DNA of 64,000 nt. Origin: Fulvivirga sp. GTDB taxonomy: Bacteria; Bacteroidota; Bacteroidia; Cytophagales; Cyclobacteriaceae. The translations under genes were made by a program, and so were the position numbers. Location of the stretch: contig JANQLQ010000330.1 in the NCBI GenBank assembly GCA_028280565.1, forward strand, positions 124,001 to 188,000, in the 5' to 3' direction. Below are positions 44,160-53,635 of the stretch, in pieces. Every line of letters begins with the position of its first letter. Positions within the stretch are counted from its first letter, which is position 1. Under the pieces are notes generated by a model. The model was not told the DNA's origin. It saw only the letters and a program-made list of their open reading frames with translations, and did not search any database.

Positions 44160-45626
44160 TTATTTTACACCATACAGGGCTTTGCCTGCGCCATGATATT
44201 TATCACCCTCTACCCAAAACGGGGTGTTGGGATCATTGGCAATCTTTCTACATGCCAATACGTAGGCACCAAAGAACTTTTCAAGGTAGTCATAATCCAA
44301 GCTACCTGGGTTATCTGCTGCCTGGTGGTAATATTTCAATATTTCTGCATCAAAAGCGGTGAACCCTAAACTAAAGGTCGGTGCCGGGATACCCTTCATG
44401 GCGAAGTTTACGTTGTCTGACCGGTCAAAGAGGCCATGCTCGGGGGAGGGATCATCCATGGCACGGAGACCAAATTCTTGACAAGCAGATTTAATATTTT
44501 CAGCTGCGGTCGTTCGTCCTAAACCGATGATCGTAGCGATAGAGGTATCATTATACCCGCCATTATCGCTATTGAAACAATAAACGGCCTGGTCTAACGG
44601 TATAAGAGGGTGGTCTACGTACCATTTGCTGCCTAGAAGGCCTTTTTCTTCCGCGGTGAATAGAATAAACAGTGCGGAACGTTTCGTAGGATGCTTGGCA
44701 ATATTTTCGGCGGCACTTAGCACAGTCACAGTGCCTACGGCATTGTCACGAGCACCGTTATAGATAGAATCTCCCTTAGCATCCGGCCGCCCTACCCCAA
44801 TATGATCATAGTGAGCGGAATAAATGACAAATTCATTCTTCAAAACAGGGTCAGTGCCTTCCACCATTCCTACTACATTTTTAGCACTGATCTCGTTTTT
44901 GACCATCCCTGAAATGGATAGTTTGCCCTTTGCTTTTTTCTTTGTCTTTTTCTCAATAGTGCCACTTTCATCACGTACCCAGAGGTGGAGAAACTCCCCA
45001 TCGTCACTGGCCTTGGCCGCCAGTTTTCCATTGTTAAAGAAACTCCCAAACCTTCCCCATGTGCTTGGATCAAGGGCATTGATTTCAATTAAACCATTCG
45101 CACCTTTTTCTATGGCCATTTTTCTTTTCACTGCTGCCATTTCAAAGAGTGAATTCGGATCTGTCCTTCCCTCTGCTCCTGCCAGTGCCACTACAATTTT
45201 ACCTTTTACATTTTCTTTGTAGTCTTCTTCCAGGCCATATCCCATAAAGACCAGGTCCTTTTCCAGCGTAGTGTTTTGTCCTTTGATCATGATCAACTCG
45301 TTGGAAGTAAAATCGTCAATCGTTAGGCTCAATTGTGTTGCCGGCTGGACCGATTCCAGCATCACAGGCTGAAAATAACCTTCTACCGCGCCGGTTACAG
45401 GCTGCACGCCGTACTTTCTAAATGTATTGGCTAGGTATTGCGCTGCTATGTCGATTTCCGCACTCCCCGTTTGCCTGCCACGTAATTCGTCAGAAGCAAG
45501 AAAATAAATATGTCCTTTGATGGTATGCTGTGAAAGTGTGGACCGTGTGAGGTCTGCGTCCGACTGGCCCGGTAAAATGCTGATCCCCGAGGTCACTATG
45601 ACTGCCGCCAGTAGATATTTTTTCAT
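44160..45626 (-). CDS. M28-family zinc aminopeptidase, secreted
   Basis: 488 residues. A signal peptide (KKYLLAAVIVTSGISILPG) precedes a start region with IYFLASDELRGRQTGS that is typical of bacterial M28 peptidases. A PA-like insert lies at about 110-240. The metallopeptidase domain has YSAHYDHIGVG (Zn His), GARDNAVGTVTVLSAA (bridging Asp), LFTAEEKGLLGSKWY (catalytic Glu) and NSDNGGYND. It trims N-terminal residues from peptides in the periplasm or outside the cell. ATG at 45626. Confidence 0.94.
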   Translation of the reverse strand: MKKYLLAAVIVTSGISILPGQSDADLTRSTLSQHTIKGHIYFLASDELRGRQTGSAEIDIAAQYLANTFRKYGVQPVTGAVEGYFQPVMLESVQPATQLSLTIDDFTSNELIMIKGQNTTLEKDLVFMGYGLEEDYKENVKGKIVVALAGAEGRTDPNSLFEMAAVKRKMAIEKGANGLIEINALDPSTWGRFGSFFNNGKLAAKASDDGEFLHLWVRDESGTIEKKTKKKAKGKLSISGMVKNEISAKNVVGMVEGTDPVLKNEFVIYSAHYDHIGVGRPDAKGDSIYNGARDNAVGTVTVLSAAENIAKHPTKRSALFILFTAEEKGLLGSKWYVDHPLIPLDQAVYCFNSDNGGYNDTSIATIIGLGRTTAAENIKSACQEFGLRAMDDPSPEHGLFDRSDNVNFAMKGIPAPTFSLGFTAFDAEILKYYHQAADNPGSLDYDYLEKFFGAYVLACRKIANDPNTPFWVEGDKYHGAGKALYGVK

Positions 45627-45703
45627 ATTTTTCTTGGGTTTAGGTTCTACTTATGAGTTAAGGTAATTAAATTCTTGCCTCTTTACCAAAAAATGGACTC
45701 TGT

Positions 45704-46576
45704 ATGAAAAATATGATATACGCCTTATTCATGGCAATTCCTATGCCGTCAGCACTGGCACAAGGCCTGCTAAAAGAAACGTTGAAAGTAGAAAGTACGA
45801 TCTTAGGTACGGAGGTAGCCTACAGTATCTATCTTCCCGAAGGTTATGACACCTCGGACCGCAGGTATCCGGTACTTTACTTGCTGCATGGATATACCGA
45901 CGATGAGACCGGGTGGACACAATTTGGACAGGTTAAAACTATTGCCGACCGGTACGCCAACGATACCAGTGTTTCCCCTATGCTTATTGTAATGCCAGAT
46001 GCCGGGGAAACCTGGTATATCAATAGTCATGATGGAAAAACAAGGTATGAAGATTTCTTTGTCAAGGAATTCATCCCGTTTATTGACAAAAACTATAATA
46101 CCCGTCCTGCAAAAGAGTTTAGGGCCATTTCGGGTCTTTCTATGGGAGGATACGGAGCGTTAGTCTATGCTTTGAAACACCCAGATCTGTTTAGTGCCTC
46201 CGCTCCCCTGAGCGCGGCAGTTTTTACAGGAAAAGAATGGACCGAAATGAAACAAAAACAATGGGATGATGTCTTCGGGGAGCTCTTCGGCATGGGGCTT
46301 ATCGGGGAGGATCGCCTCACTAGCCACTACTCTGCTAATGCCCCCTTGCTGTGGATCAAGAATAAAAAGGCCGAAGAGCTTGACCAAGTGAAGTACTACA
46401 TCGACTGTGGCGATAAAGACTTTTTGATCAAAGGAAACATGGAGCTCCACGCCCTTATGATCGATAAAGACGTCCCGCATGAGTTCCGGGTAAGAGAGGG
46501 CGACCATAGTTGGTCCTATTGGAGATCCGCCCTGCCGGAAGTACTAAAATTTGTAAGCCAGGGTTTCCATCGATAG
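45704..46576 (+). CDS. Secreted alpha/beta-hydrolase esterase (esterase D / antigen 85 type)
   Basis: 290 residues with a signal peptide (IYALFMAIPMPSALAQ). The alpha/beta-hydrolase fold shows YPVLYLLHGYTDDETGW for the oxyanion region, AISGLSMGGYGALVYALKHP with nucleophile Ser146, and a late REGDHSWSYWRSALPE with the catalytic His. DCGDKDFLI supplies the Asp. Members hydrolyse feruloyl or acetyl esters or S-formylglutathione-like substrates; the secreted form suggests polysaccharide ester cleavage. It diverges from the M28 gene across 77 bases. Confidence 0.93.
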   Translation: MKNMIYALFMAIPMPSALAQGLLKETLKVESTILGTEVAYSIYLPEGYDTSDRRYPVLYLLHGYTDDETGWTQFGQVKTIADRYANDTSVSPMLIVMPDAGETWYINSHDGKTRYEDFFVKEFIPFIDKNYNTRPAKEFRAISGLSMGGYGALVYALKHPDLFSASAPLSAAVFTGKEWTEMKQKQWDDVFGELFGMGLIGEDRLTSHYSANAPLLWIKNKKAEELDQVKYYIDCGDKDFLIKGNMELHALMIDKDVPHEFRVREGDHSWSYWRSALPEVLKFVSQGFHR

Positions 46577-46672
46577 TGGATGCGGCTGGCATTTTCAATA
46601 AAAATGAAATGGGATATTGCATTAGTGAAGGGACTTCTATTATATTTGCACTCCCTTTTGGGAATCAGCTAT

Positions 46673-46763
<91 letters not shown>

Positions 46764-46809
46764 CGGACTATGCCAAGGCTCACTTGGAAAGTCAGATGCT
46801 TAGTGGAGC

Positions 46810-46883
46810 GGTCCGCTAGCTCAACTGGATAGAGCAACTGCCTTCTAAGCAGTAGGTTCCAGGTTCGAGTCCTGGGCGGATCA
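46810..46883 (+). tRNA. tRNA-Arg (TCT)
   Basis: Acceptor GGTCCGC pairs with GCGGATC, the D-stem is GCTC/GAGC, the anticodon stem ACTGC/GCAGT encloses CTTCTAA with anticodon TCT, and the T-arm is CCAGG TTCGAGT CCTGG. The 74-base length and the A discriminator are regular. It reads AGA/AGG. Confidence 0.97.
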
Positions 46884-46899
46884 CACATAATCCATCGTT

Positions 46900-46974
46900 C
46901 GGGGTGTAGCGCAGCCCGGTTAGCGCACCTGGTTTGGGACCAGGGGGTCGCAGGTTCGAATCCTGCCACCCCGA
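46900..46974 (+). tRNA. tRNA-Pro (TGG)
   Basis: Acceptor CGGGGTG pairs with CACCCCG, the D-stem is GCGC/GCGC, the anticodon stem CCTGG/CCAGG encloses TTTGGGA with anticodon TGG, and the T-arm is GCAGG TTCGAAT CCTGC. It is the last tRNA of a three-gene cluster and lies just upstream of an integrase remnant, as often found at integration sites. Confidence 0.97.
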
Positions 46975-46977
46975 CTA

Positions 46978-47014
46978 CAAAAACGGCCTAATTGATAAAA
47001 TTAGGCCGTTTTTA
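46978..47014 (+). terminator. Intrinsic terminator of the tRNA cluster
   Basis: A long perfect stem (AAACGGCCTAATT and its complement AATTAGGCCGTTT) around a short loop, ending in a T-run, directly follows tRNA-Pro. This is a strong Rho-independent terminator. Confidence 0.9.
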
Positions 47015-47133
47015 TTGACAAAGACAATACATTTCCATGTGTTGTTTTTGCTGTTTTTGGGCACTTCCTTATGCGAAAACCCTAGTAAAATCGCCTCCTA
47101 TGCAACAAAATCCCTGTTTTTTATTCCTAGTGG

Positions 47134-47159
47134 CATGTGTCGTTTTCATGTGTCGTTTT
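47134..47159. repeat. 13-bp tandem direct repeat
   Basis: CATGTGTCGTTTT occurs twice without a gap at 47134-47146 and 47147-47159, in the non-coding stretch between the tRNA terminator and the integrase remnant. It could be a recombinase arm-type site or a relic of slippage; nothing else in the window repeats it. Confidence 0.4.
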
Positions 47160-47222
47160 CCTCGATTTCCAAGCATCTACTTTTCAGCAAATTGCTCGAT
47201 CATCTTCTCATAGGAAGCATAG

Positions 47223-47660
47223 TTTTACAAGCTGGTGTGGGAGTTTCTTAACCTAAAAATCACGGATATTGATAGTGATCGAATGGTGACCAGGGTACGA
47301 AAGGGTAAGGGAGGTAAGGATAGATACACGCTATTGAGTAAAGGTCTTCTCAAGGACTTAAGAGCCTATTACATGGAATATAAGCCAAAAGAATGGCTTT
47401 TCGAAGGAGAAAAGGGAGGAAGATACAGTGCAACAAGCGTAGTTAAGGTAGTAAAAAAGGCGACATCCAGGGCCCGAATGAGTAAGAAAGTGGTTCCCCA
47501 TACCTTGAGACATAGCTTTGCAACACATTTGTTAGCACCAGGGACTGATTTAAGGTATATTCAAACCTTATTGGGGCATAATAGTACTCATACTACTGAA
47601 ATCTATACGCAAGTAGCCAATCCTATTTTGAGCGGTATTGAAAATCCCCTAGATTCGTAA
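47223..47660 (+). pseudogene. Tyrosine recombinase, C-terminal catalytic fragment
   Basis: The frame reads LNLKITDIDSDRMVTRVRKG, KGGKDRYTLL, PHTLRHSFATHLL (second Arg and His), QTLLGHNSTHTTEIYTQVAN (His and nucleophile Tyr). The N-terminal core-binding domain is absent, and the first catalytic Arg (normally GLRxSE just before the LNLK word) is lost: the frame has KLVWEFLNLK there, with an in-frame stop at 47220-47222. So it is a dead fragment. It ends at the left border of the cassette array and is oriented in the same direction as the cassettes. It shows no IntI-specific insert, so it is not recognisably an integron integrase. Confidence 0.85.
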
Positions 47661-47711
47661 GGGTATAGTGGAAGTAACGACACCGGGGGTGTTGTTACTC
47701 CGATGTTAGCC
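47661..47711 (+). repeat. attC-like site 0 (short), left border of cassette array
   Basis: An 11-bp hairpin GTAACGACACC/GGTGTTGTTAC (one G-T pair, 3-base loop, 47674-47698) is extended by partly paired outer arms to a right end CCGATGTTAGCC. The right box GTTAGCC (47705-47711) matches the R' core GTTRRRY except for one position; the left box is degenerate. It may be a short attC, a degenerate attI-like site, or in part the terminator of the integrase remnant. Confidence 0.5.
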
Positions 47712-48119
47712 GGCATAAAGATCAATATTATCAGAACTTTTATCGAACAACTGTATTATCGAACATATAAATTCCTCAAGCGCAACTCTCCAAGTGCGTT
47801 AGGAATAGAGAAATCAGTTGCTTCTAGCCTTATTGCCTTTCTATTTTTACTGAAAATACTTAGTATATATTTTCTGATATCAGTACTTATCTTAGGTTTT
47901 ATTTATATCTCAGAAATACTTTTCTTAGTCATATGGGTAGTATTAACAACAGCATCCTATTTTTACTTTCAGAAGATAAATAGTGCCAGAATTGTGAATA
48001 AATTCTCCAAAATGACAGACAAACGACGGCATGGAAGACTGACCTATCTGTTTTATGTAATTTCTGTAATCGCGCTTTTCTTATATTCTTCTTACTACTC
48101 ATTCAACTCGATAGGATAA
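47703..48119 (+). CDS. Cassette 1: small membrane protein, unknown
   Basis: 138 residues. After a basic N-terminal part (FIEQLYYRTYKFLKRNS) come four hydrophobic segments (SLIAFLFLLKILSIYFLIS, VLILGFIYISEILFLVIWVV, LTYLFYVISVIALFLY). No family recognised. The ATG at 47703 lies in the right box of the upstream attC-like site, as is common in integron cassettes where the gene starts immediately after the recombination point. The stop precedes attC site 1 by seven bases. Short intergenic spaces and no internal promoter fit cassette architecture. Confidence 0.65.
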   Translation: MLAGIKINIIRTFIEQLYYRTYKFLKRNSPSALGIEKSVASSLIAFLFLLKILSIYFLISVLILGFIYISEILFLVIWVVLTTASYFYFQKINSARIVNKFSKMTDKRRHGRLTYLFYVISVIALFLYSSYYSFNSIG

Positions 48120-48125
48120 ACGCCA

Positions 48126-48361
48126 GCTAACAATACGATATAGCGCATGGCCTTACTTAGCCTCCTGCCAAAAAACTGCTAAATATTCCACTTATCTGCC
48201 GCCAGGAAAATGAGGTGCTTTCTACTGCCTTCTGCCCGTGGGAGTTTTTAATCTGGAATGGCGCAGTGCGTATCTGATACTTTGAATGCTCCGGCAGATA
48301 AGCTACTTTTATCGTAATTAATTAAGCTCAGTGGCCACGGCACCATATCTTGGCGTTAGGT
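48126..48361 (+). repeat. attC-like site 1
   Basis: The left end is GCTAACAATACGATATAGCGC and the right end reads GCACCATATCTTGGCGTTAGGT. Left box CTAAC (48127-48131) pairs with right box GTTAG (48355-48359). The inner arms GATAT-GCGC-GGCC and GGCC-GCACC-ATATC pair with an unpaired extra base, as attC hairpins do. A further inner palindrome (CTTATCTGCCG and CGGCAGATAAG) is present. It is clearly homologous to site 6 (60582-60816). Confidence 0.8.
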
Positions 48362-48391
48362 TTCATGCCGAGACGTAGAACCAACCGCGCA

Positions 48392-48452
48392 TTCAGGCAC
48401 GTTTGGTTTTGCCTGCGCTCAACTCTAACTTAAAAAACCAAAAGAGCCTGAA
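48392..48452. other. Imperfect hairpin in the leader of the GHKL gene
   Basis: TTCAGGCACGTTTGGTTTT at 48392-48410 is mirrored by AAAAACCAAAAGAGCCTGAA at 48433-48452, about 17 of 19 positions paired around a 22-base loop. It ends 26 bases before the start codon of the large GHKL gene and could control its expression, or be a relic of another attC-like site. Confidence 0.45.
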
Positions 48453-48478
48453 TTTTCCTTACCCTTAGAGCCTACAAA

Positions 48479-51400
48479 ATGAATGAAGATTCTCTAATTA
48501 GTAAAACTGCTTCTGACACTTCACTCTCTTATGAAGACCAGTCAGAATTGAACGATATGAAGCAGCATGCTGATAAGATCATTCAGGGAATAAAGAAACT
48601 TGAAGAAAATGATGCCGAAAGAGCAATTTGGGAGTTATTTCAGAACGCAGTTGATTTAAGTCCAGAATGTGAAGTAACAATCAAAGTAACCAATGATATG
48701 CTTCAATTCTCACATAATGGAGTACCATTCACACCAATGACTTTAGACTGTTTATTTAAACAGGTCAGCTCCAAAACTCTAGAAGAGAGAAAATTAACTT
48801 TTGACGATGATCCTGTTGGACAGTATGGGACAGGATTTATCACAACTCATTCTTTTGGAAAAGAAATTAAAATTGATGGGGCTTTGGTAAAAGGTTCAGG
48901 CTACATCCTACTCCAGGATTTTATCATTGACCGGCATACAGATAACTGGAAGGAATTGGGTGAACGAATTCGAGAACTCAAGAAGTCAGTAAGTAACCTT
49001 TTAAATAATGGGTTGGTTTCAAATCCACCATATCCTCCAACTACTTTTACATATAAAACGGTCACACAACATAATCGTGATTGCGCTGAAAAAGCCATTG
49101 CCTCCCTGAGAACTATCCTACCTTACGTAATCACTATAAATCCAAGGTTAAAACTGGTTACCATAGAGGATAAGAACGGTCAAAAAACAGTTTACCAAAA
49201 GAAAAATTCATCTGTCGATGAATTATTAAACTATACTTCAATTTCAGTTAATGGCTCCCTAAACACTATTTATTTCTTGAAACCAGATGATGATCGATTT
49301 ACAGTAATTCTACCATTCATTGATAAATTGACTGCAAGTGACCTAAGTGATGAATTGCCTCGGCTTTTCCTATTCTATCCACTTATCGGGTCGCAAAATT
49401 TTGGAATAAATTATATCATTCATTCTCGTCATTTCCAGCCCACCGAACCAAGAGATGGTCTTTACCTAAATTCTGAAAATGAAGAAAATCAAAAAGAGGA
49501 AGAAGCTAATCAGACTCTAATCAAGAATGCATCGCAACTGATTTTTGATTTTATCAAATCGCAATCTTCCATTATTAAAAATCCGATCAAGCTAGCTAAA
49601 ATCAATTTCAAAATTGATAGCGATAAGCCTCTTCTTAATCAATATTTTCGAGACCTGAAATCTATCTGGATCAACGAGTTCAAGTCATTTCCTATCGTTG
49701 AAACGCAGCAAGGTAACCTTTCACCATCGGAATCAATTTTCATTCGTGCTTCACTACTTCAAAGTGATACAGCTTTTGATTCAATTTATTGTTTGGTTAG
49801 CCATTTTTGGAAAAATACCCCTATCAAGCACCTAGTTAAGGAATGGACCACACGCATTGATGAATGGCAAATAGAGGAACTTAATTACGTTGATTTCAAA
49901 GAATTAGCTCAAAAACTACAAGAGGCAGGAAGCCTACAAACTATTCAGCGTTCCGATGAACTACAAATCTTTTATAGTTACTTGATTGATGAAGGGCATG
50001 GAGAACTTTTCAATACTTTCAGATTACTCCCAAATATCAAAGGTGATTTCAGACTTTTGTCAGGTTTAAACAAAAATGTTAGCCTACCTGATATACTAAT
50101 TGAAATCGCAGATGAAATCATGCCAGATATTCCTAAACGGCATATCCATTCTGATTTTCAATTTCAATTAGAACTCACAATATATACCCGAAAAAATTAT
50201 ACCTCTGATATAAATAACGCGATTGCCGAGAAAATCAAAGACAATACACTTAGTAAGGATGTCAGTCCAGAATTCTTACAATCACTGATAAAGTATTGCA
50301 AGGTTGTATCGTCAGTAGATTCTTCAAGTGTCCCCATAAAGATGGTTAAGTCCATTTGCGAATACTATTCTCATGAAGATTCACTTATTGAGATTCCTTC
50401 AATCAAGGAAGATGAATTAGATGTACGGTCTCCTCAAAGAAAATTAATTCGCATGTTTCTTAATGATTTAAGCTGTGAATCAGCTGACTGGGTAGTTGAA
50501 AAAAACCAATTTCTGAAAACAGTCCTTGAGACCGGTGCTTCCTACTATGACTTTGAAGATATGTTTAAAACTCTTGCAGTTTTTCCAAATCAACTCAATG
50601 AACTGACAGTTCAATCTTATCTTCAAATTGATGGTGGAATCCCTGAGGAAATAAAAGACCTCTTTGATCAAGTAGTAAAACCAGATTTCCCAATACGCGC
50701 TAATTTGATCAGCGATAATTTTCAACAATACTTAAAAAATAAAGATAGGAGAACCGTTAGAAGCCTAACTGAAAAAATCGAAAGTGAATTCTTTGAAAAT
50801 CATGATTTCAAATCCATCAATGATCACCGGTACAAAAAAGAAATTCTTGAATTAATTGATGAAATTAAATCTACATCTGAATATGAAAAGTACTTTCCTA
50901 TCTTATTCAGTAAAAGATCATCCATACTAGTTGAACTAGCTGATGGGAAAGACACATTTTCAATCCTTAGTCTAGATGCTTCCAGAATTAAGAAACTAGC
51001 TGAACTAGGAAAAAATCCGGACTTAGATGAAATCATTAAACTTGGTCAAGAGGCATTAGTCCAGAAACAACAAGATGACGCCAATTTTCAACATAAGTAC
51101 ACCATCGGTACCCATATTGAAAAGATACTACGAGAACGTCTTTCTAACCAGATTTCAGGAATAATTAAAGCCGAAGTAAAGGATGTTCAAGACGGTCAAG
51201 ACATTGTAATTAGTCTCGATGATAATCCTGTTTATTTTATTGAAGTAAAATCACGTTGGGATGTTAATAATTCTGTTAGGATGTCGAAAAATCAAACTTT
51301 ACGAGCAAATGAACATCAAACTAATTATTCTCTCTGTTCCGTTGATATGACGAAATATGAGGGCTCCAATAAGTACAAAGTTTCGGACATTGAAGAAATC

Positions 51401-51598
51401 AGAAGCTCTATTCGCTTTAATAATGATATTGGATCGAAAGTGGGGCATTTAATTGATGTTCTGAACCAAGCAAATGAACCCAATACAATACATCTTGATG
51501 GTGATTTCCGAATCCTTGTGCCTCAATCATATATTGAAGGGGGCATGACCCTTAAAGATTTTGAAACACATTTAATTTCAGCCTTAAGCGCTCAATAG
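48479..51598 (+). CDS. Cassette 2: sacsin-like GHKL ATPase with C-terminal nuclease-like domain
   Basis: 1039 residues. The GHKL ATPase is at the N-terminus: N-box AIWELFQNAVDLS (E52, N56), G1 LQFSHNGVPFTPMTLDCLF (75-93), SSKTLEE and G2 VGQYGTGFITTHSFG (113-127). The HNG form of G1 is that of sacsin-type rather than gyrase-type members. The long middle is unassigned. Near the C-terminus GQDIVISLDDNPVYFIEVKSR (E922-x-K924) resembles a PD-(D/E)xK or DUF3883-type nuclease core. An ATPase plus nuclease carried on a mobile cassette suggests anti-phage or anti-plasmid activity, which is an inference. It is followed by attC site 2, interrupted by intron 1. Confidence 0.8.
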   Translation: MNEDSLISKTASDTSLSYEDQSELNDMKQHADKIIQGIKKLEENDAERAIWELFQNAVDLSPECEVTIKVTNDMLQFSHNGVPFTPMTLDCLFKQVSSKTLEERKLTFDDDPVGQYGTGFITTHSFGKEIKIDGALVKGSGYILLQDFIIDRHTDNWKELGERIRELKKSVSNLLNNGLVSNPPYPPTTFTYKTVTQHNRDCAEKAIASLRTILPYVITINPRLKLVTIEDKNGQKTVYQKKNSSVDELLNYTSISVNGSLNTIYFLKPDDDRFTVILPFIDKLTASDLSDELPRLFLFYPLIGSQNFGINYIIHSRHFQPTEPRDGLYLNSENEENQKEEEANQTLIKNASQLIFDFIKSQSSIIKNPIKLAKINFKIDSDKPLLNQYFRDLKSIWINEFKSFPIVETQQGNLSPSESIFIRASLLQSDTAFDSIYCLVSHFWKNTPIKHLVKEWTTRIDEWQIEELNYVDFKELAQKLQEAGSLQTIQRSDELQIFYSYLIDEGHGELFNTFRLLPNIKGDFRLLSGLNKNVSLPDILIEIADEIMPDIPKRHIHSDFQFQLELTIYTRKNYTSDINNAIAEKIKDNTLSKDVSPEFLQSLIKYCKVVSSVDSSSVPIKMVKSICEYYSHEDSLIEIPSIKEDELDVRSPQRKLIRMFLNDLSCESADWVVEKNQFLKTVLETGASYYDFEDMFKTLAVFPNQLNELTVQSYLQIDGGIPEEIKDLFDQVVKPDFPIRANLISDNFQQYLKNKDRRTVRSLTEKIESEFFENHDFKSINDHRYKKEILELIDEIKSTSEYEKYFPILFSKRSSILVELADGKDTFSILSLDASRIKKLAELGKNPDLDEIIKLGQEALVQKQQDDANFQHKYTIGTHIEKILRERLSNQISGIIKAEVKDVQDGQDIVISLDDNPVYFIEVKSRWDVNNSVRMSKNQTLRANEHQTNYSLCSVDMTKYEGSNKYKVSDIEEIRSSIRFNNDIGSKVGHLIDVLNQANEPNTIHLDGDFRILVPQSYIEGGMTLKDFETHLISALSAQ

Positions 51599-51753
51599 TG
51601 GACAAAAGCCATCCCAGTCAACCATACACATTGTCAGGTCACGCCAGCCAACCCTCAAACCAAAACCTGCCAAAGAGTATGGCTGCTCCAATCGCGCGGA
51701 CGAACGAACTAACAAGAACGGAGAAACTGGACGGAGAAAAGCACGAAAACCTA

Positions 51754-53635
51754 ATCGAGTAGACGGCCGTGAGCTATAAGCCCACGGTGCGCCTCTCACA
51801 CCACCCAGCGTACGGGTCTCGTACTGGGCGGTTCATTGGATCTTAGGTATCGTTTTAAGGTAGTAATCAAGCATAGGTTCGTATCCTTTTCTTCTAAGTC
51901 TGACCACGGTGATGGTCGTTCTGAGTATGGGGCTCTGGGCTACTGCCCATCCGCCCATTCTGGTGCGACTCCACGCGTAGGCCTGTCCTTGTTTGATTCC
52001 CAAACGTATGAGGTTTTTCCTCTTTCGCTCTGGCTTCTTCCAGTCTGCCCAAATACAGTACCTCATCCGATTCCTTAACCACTCATCGAGTGCTTTTAGC
52101 TTAGCATGGATGCTGGCCAGGCGATAATTGTTTACCCACCCTTTCCACACTTCGGCTAGTTTTCTGAGGCGTTCCTCCAGGCTGTACGGTTTGGTTTTCT
52201 TGGTAAGTAGCTTGAGTTTTCGTTTGAGTGACTCCCAACTTCCTTTCTTTGCAACCAGTTGATACTGTCCCTTCATTCCTTCCTGGTAGATCGGAACGAA
52301 CCCATGTCCGAGTAGCTCGAAATTATTGGGTCTGCGTATACCGCTTTTCTCCCTGTTGATCGGTAGTCGAAGTTTATCCCTTAAGTAGACAAAGATTTCG
52401 TTACCGATCTAGACGGGCTTCTGATTTGGACTTCGTGTAAATACTAAAGTCATCGGCATAGCGTACATAATGAACCCCTTTTCGCGCTATTTCTTTATCC
52501 AACTCGTCAAGAATGATGTTGGATAGTAATGGACTAAGTGGGCTTCCTTGAGGCACTCCTTTGCGACGCTTTCGCAGCTTTCCATCTACTTGGATGGGTG
52601 CACGTAGCCATTTTCGGATGAGCCTCATGGTGTAAGGACATTTCACTTTGTTGTAAATCAGTTGTAATAGTATAGCATGGTCTACTTGATCAAAGAACCC
52701 CTTCAAGTCAATATCGACAATCTCCTGGTAACCATCATTGATGTACCTCAGGGCTTTTGATACTGCCTTGTGGATGTTTTTGTTAGGCCGGAAGCCATAG
52801 CTAAACTCTTCGAACTGTAATTCGAATTTAGTGTTCAGCACTTGACTTACCGCTTGTTGTAGCCATCTATCTGTTACTGTAGGGATACCTAGAATTCTAG
52901 TCTTTCCCTTGCTTTTTGGTATTGCTACCCCTCTGATAGGTTGGGGAACGTAACGCTTGTTAATGATAGCGTGTATGAGCTGTTTTCGGTTAGCTTCTAT
53001 AAAAGGTACCAACTCCGCTACAGTCATTCGGTCTATCCCCGCTGCCCCTTCGTTACGCACTACCTGTTGGTAGGCTTTGTGAAGGTTCTTTGGTTTGAGT
53101 ACGTTCTCTATCATAGGTAAAACTTTTCCTTTGTCTGCTTAAGACCAGGCTAGCTGTGCCTCCTAATCGAATTAAGACGCGATTCAATGTTCAGTCCTTC
53201 ATTCGCTTGTAAGACTTCCGGCTTTATCCTTATTGGTGTCGGCTTGTAGCCACTAACTACTATGACCTCTGCTGACTTCTATGCCTGACCAACAAGTGGT
53301 TGCATAGATCTCCTCAGGTAAGGGCATCTTCTTTCCTCCGATATCTGTCACATCTACTTATATCGCTTTCACCCTTCGGCGTTTTGGACCTCACAATGAT
53401 GTGCTTGCTCATCCAGCTTTATAAGCCTCAATATGTGGTTCCTGTTCAGCCTGCCCTCAACTCGATTGGGGGTCAGAACCGGATTTTGCAGTCTCGCTTC
53501 CTTCAGTCACAGTTTCACAACTGGCAACCTTGCGACTTACTAGTGATTCGAGGCGTTACCCCCGCACACAAGGGACTCGCACCCTCAAGATTAATTCTTA
53601 TCTTCGATAAGTAAAGATGCCCATGCTGGGCACAC
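51754..53635 (-). mobile_element. Group II intron 1, inserted in an attC-like site, with broken intron-encoded protein
   Basis: On the minus strand the intron starts GTGTGCCCAGCATGGGCA (consensus 5' end GTGYG) and ends GTCTACTCGAT (3' AY end). The 3' region has paired arms GAACCGCCCAGTACGAG, CGTACGCTGGGTGGTG and GTGAGAGGCGC, as in bacterial group II introns of the type carrying an LtrA-like protein. The RT coding sequence lies inside at 51833-53114. The boundary chosen leaves the left box CTA^AC of the attC site restored. Insertion is in the strand opposite the cassettes, as known for attC-targeting group IIC introns. The IEP is frameshifted, so independent mobility is doubtful. Confidence 0.85.
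51833..53114 (-). pseudogene. ltrA: Group II intron reverse transcriptase/maturase (LtrA-like), frameshifted
   Basis: The first part (from ATG 53114 down to 52401) has the RT blocks: NEGAAGIDRMTVAEL, RILGIPTVTDRWLQQAV, FEEFSYGFRPNKNIHKAV, EIVDIDLKGFFDQVDH, KGVPQGSPLSPLLSNIIL and YVRYADDFSIY (catalytic YADD). It ends early at EARLDR. Downstream the protein continues in another frame, GNEIFVYLRDKLRLPIN and FELLGHGFVPIYQEG, and then the maturase domain to 51833, including KGWVNNYRLASIHAKLKALD and GGWAVAQSPILRTTI. A one-base indel near 52405-52415 has split the gene. Confidence 0.88.

Noticed and set aside
44136-44369. Plus-strand 77-codon frame
   Set aside because: Antisense to the C-terminus of the M28 peptidase; no motif.
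53300-53614. Plus-strand frame of 104 codons
   Set aside because: It is antisense to structural RNA of group II intron 1; a similar frame occurs in intron 2 for the same reason.
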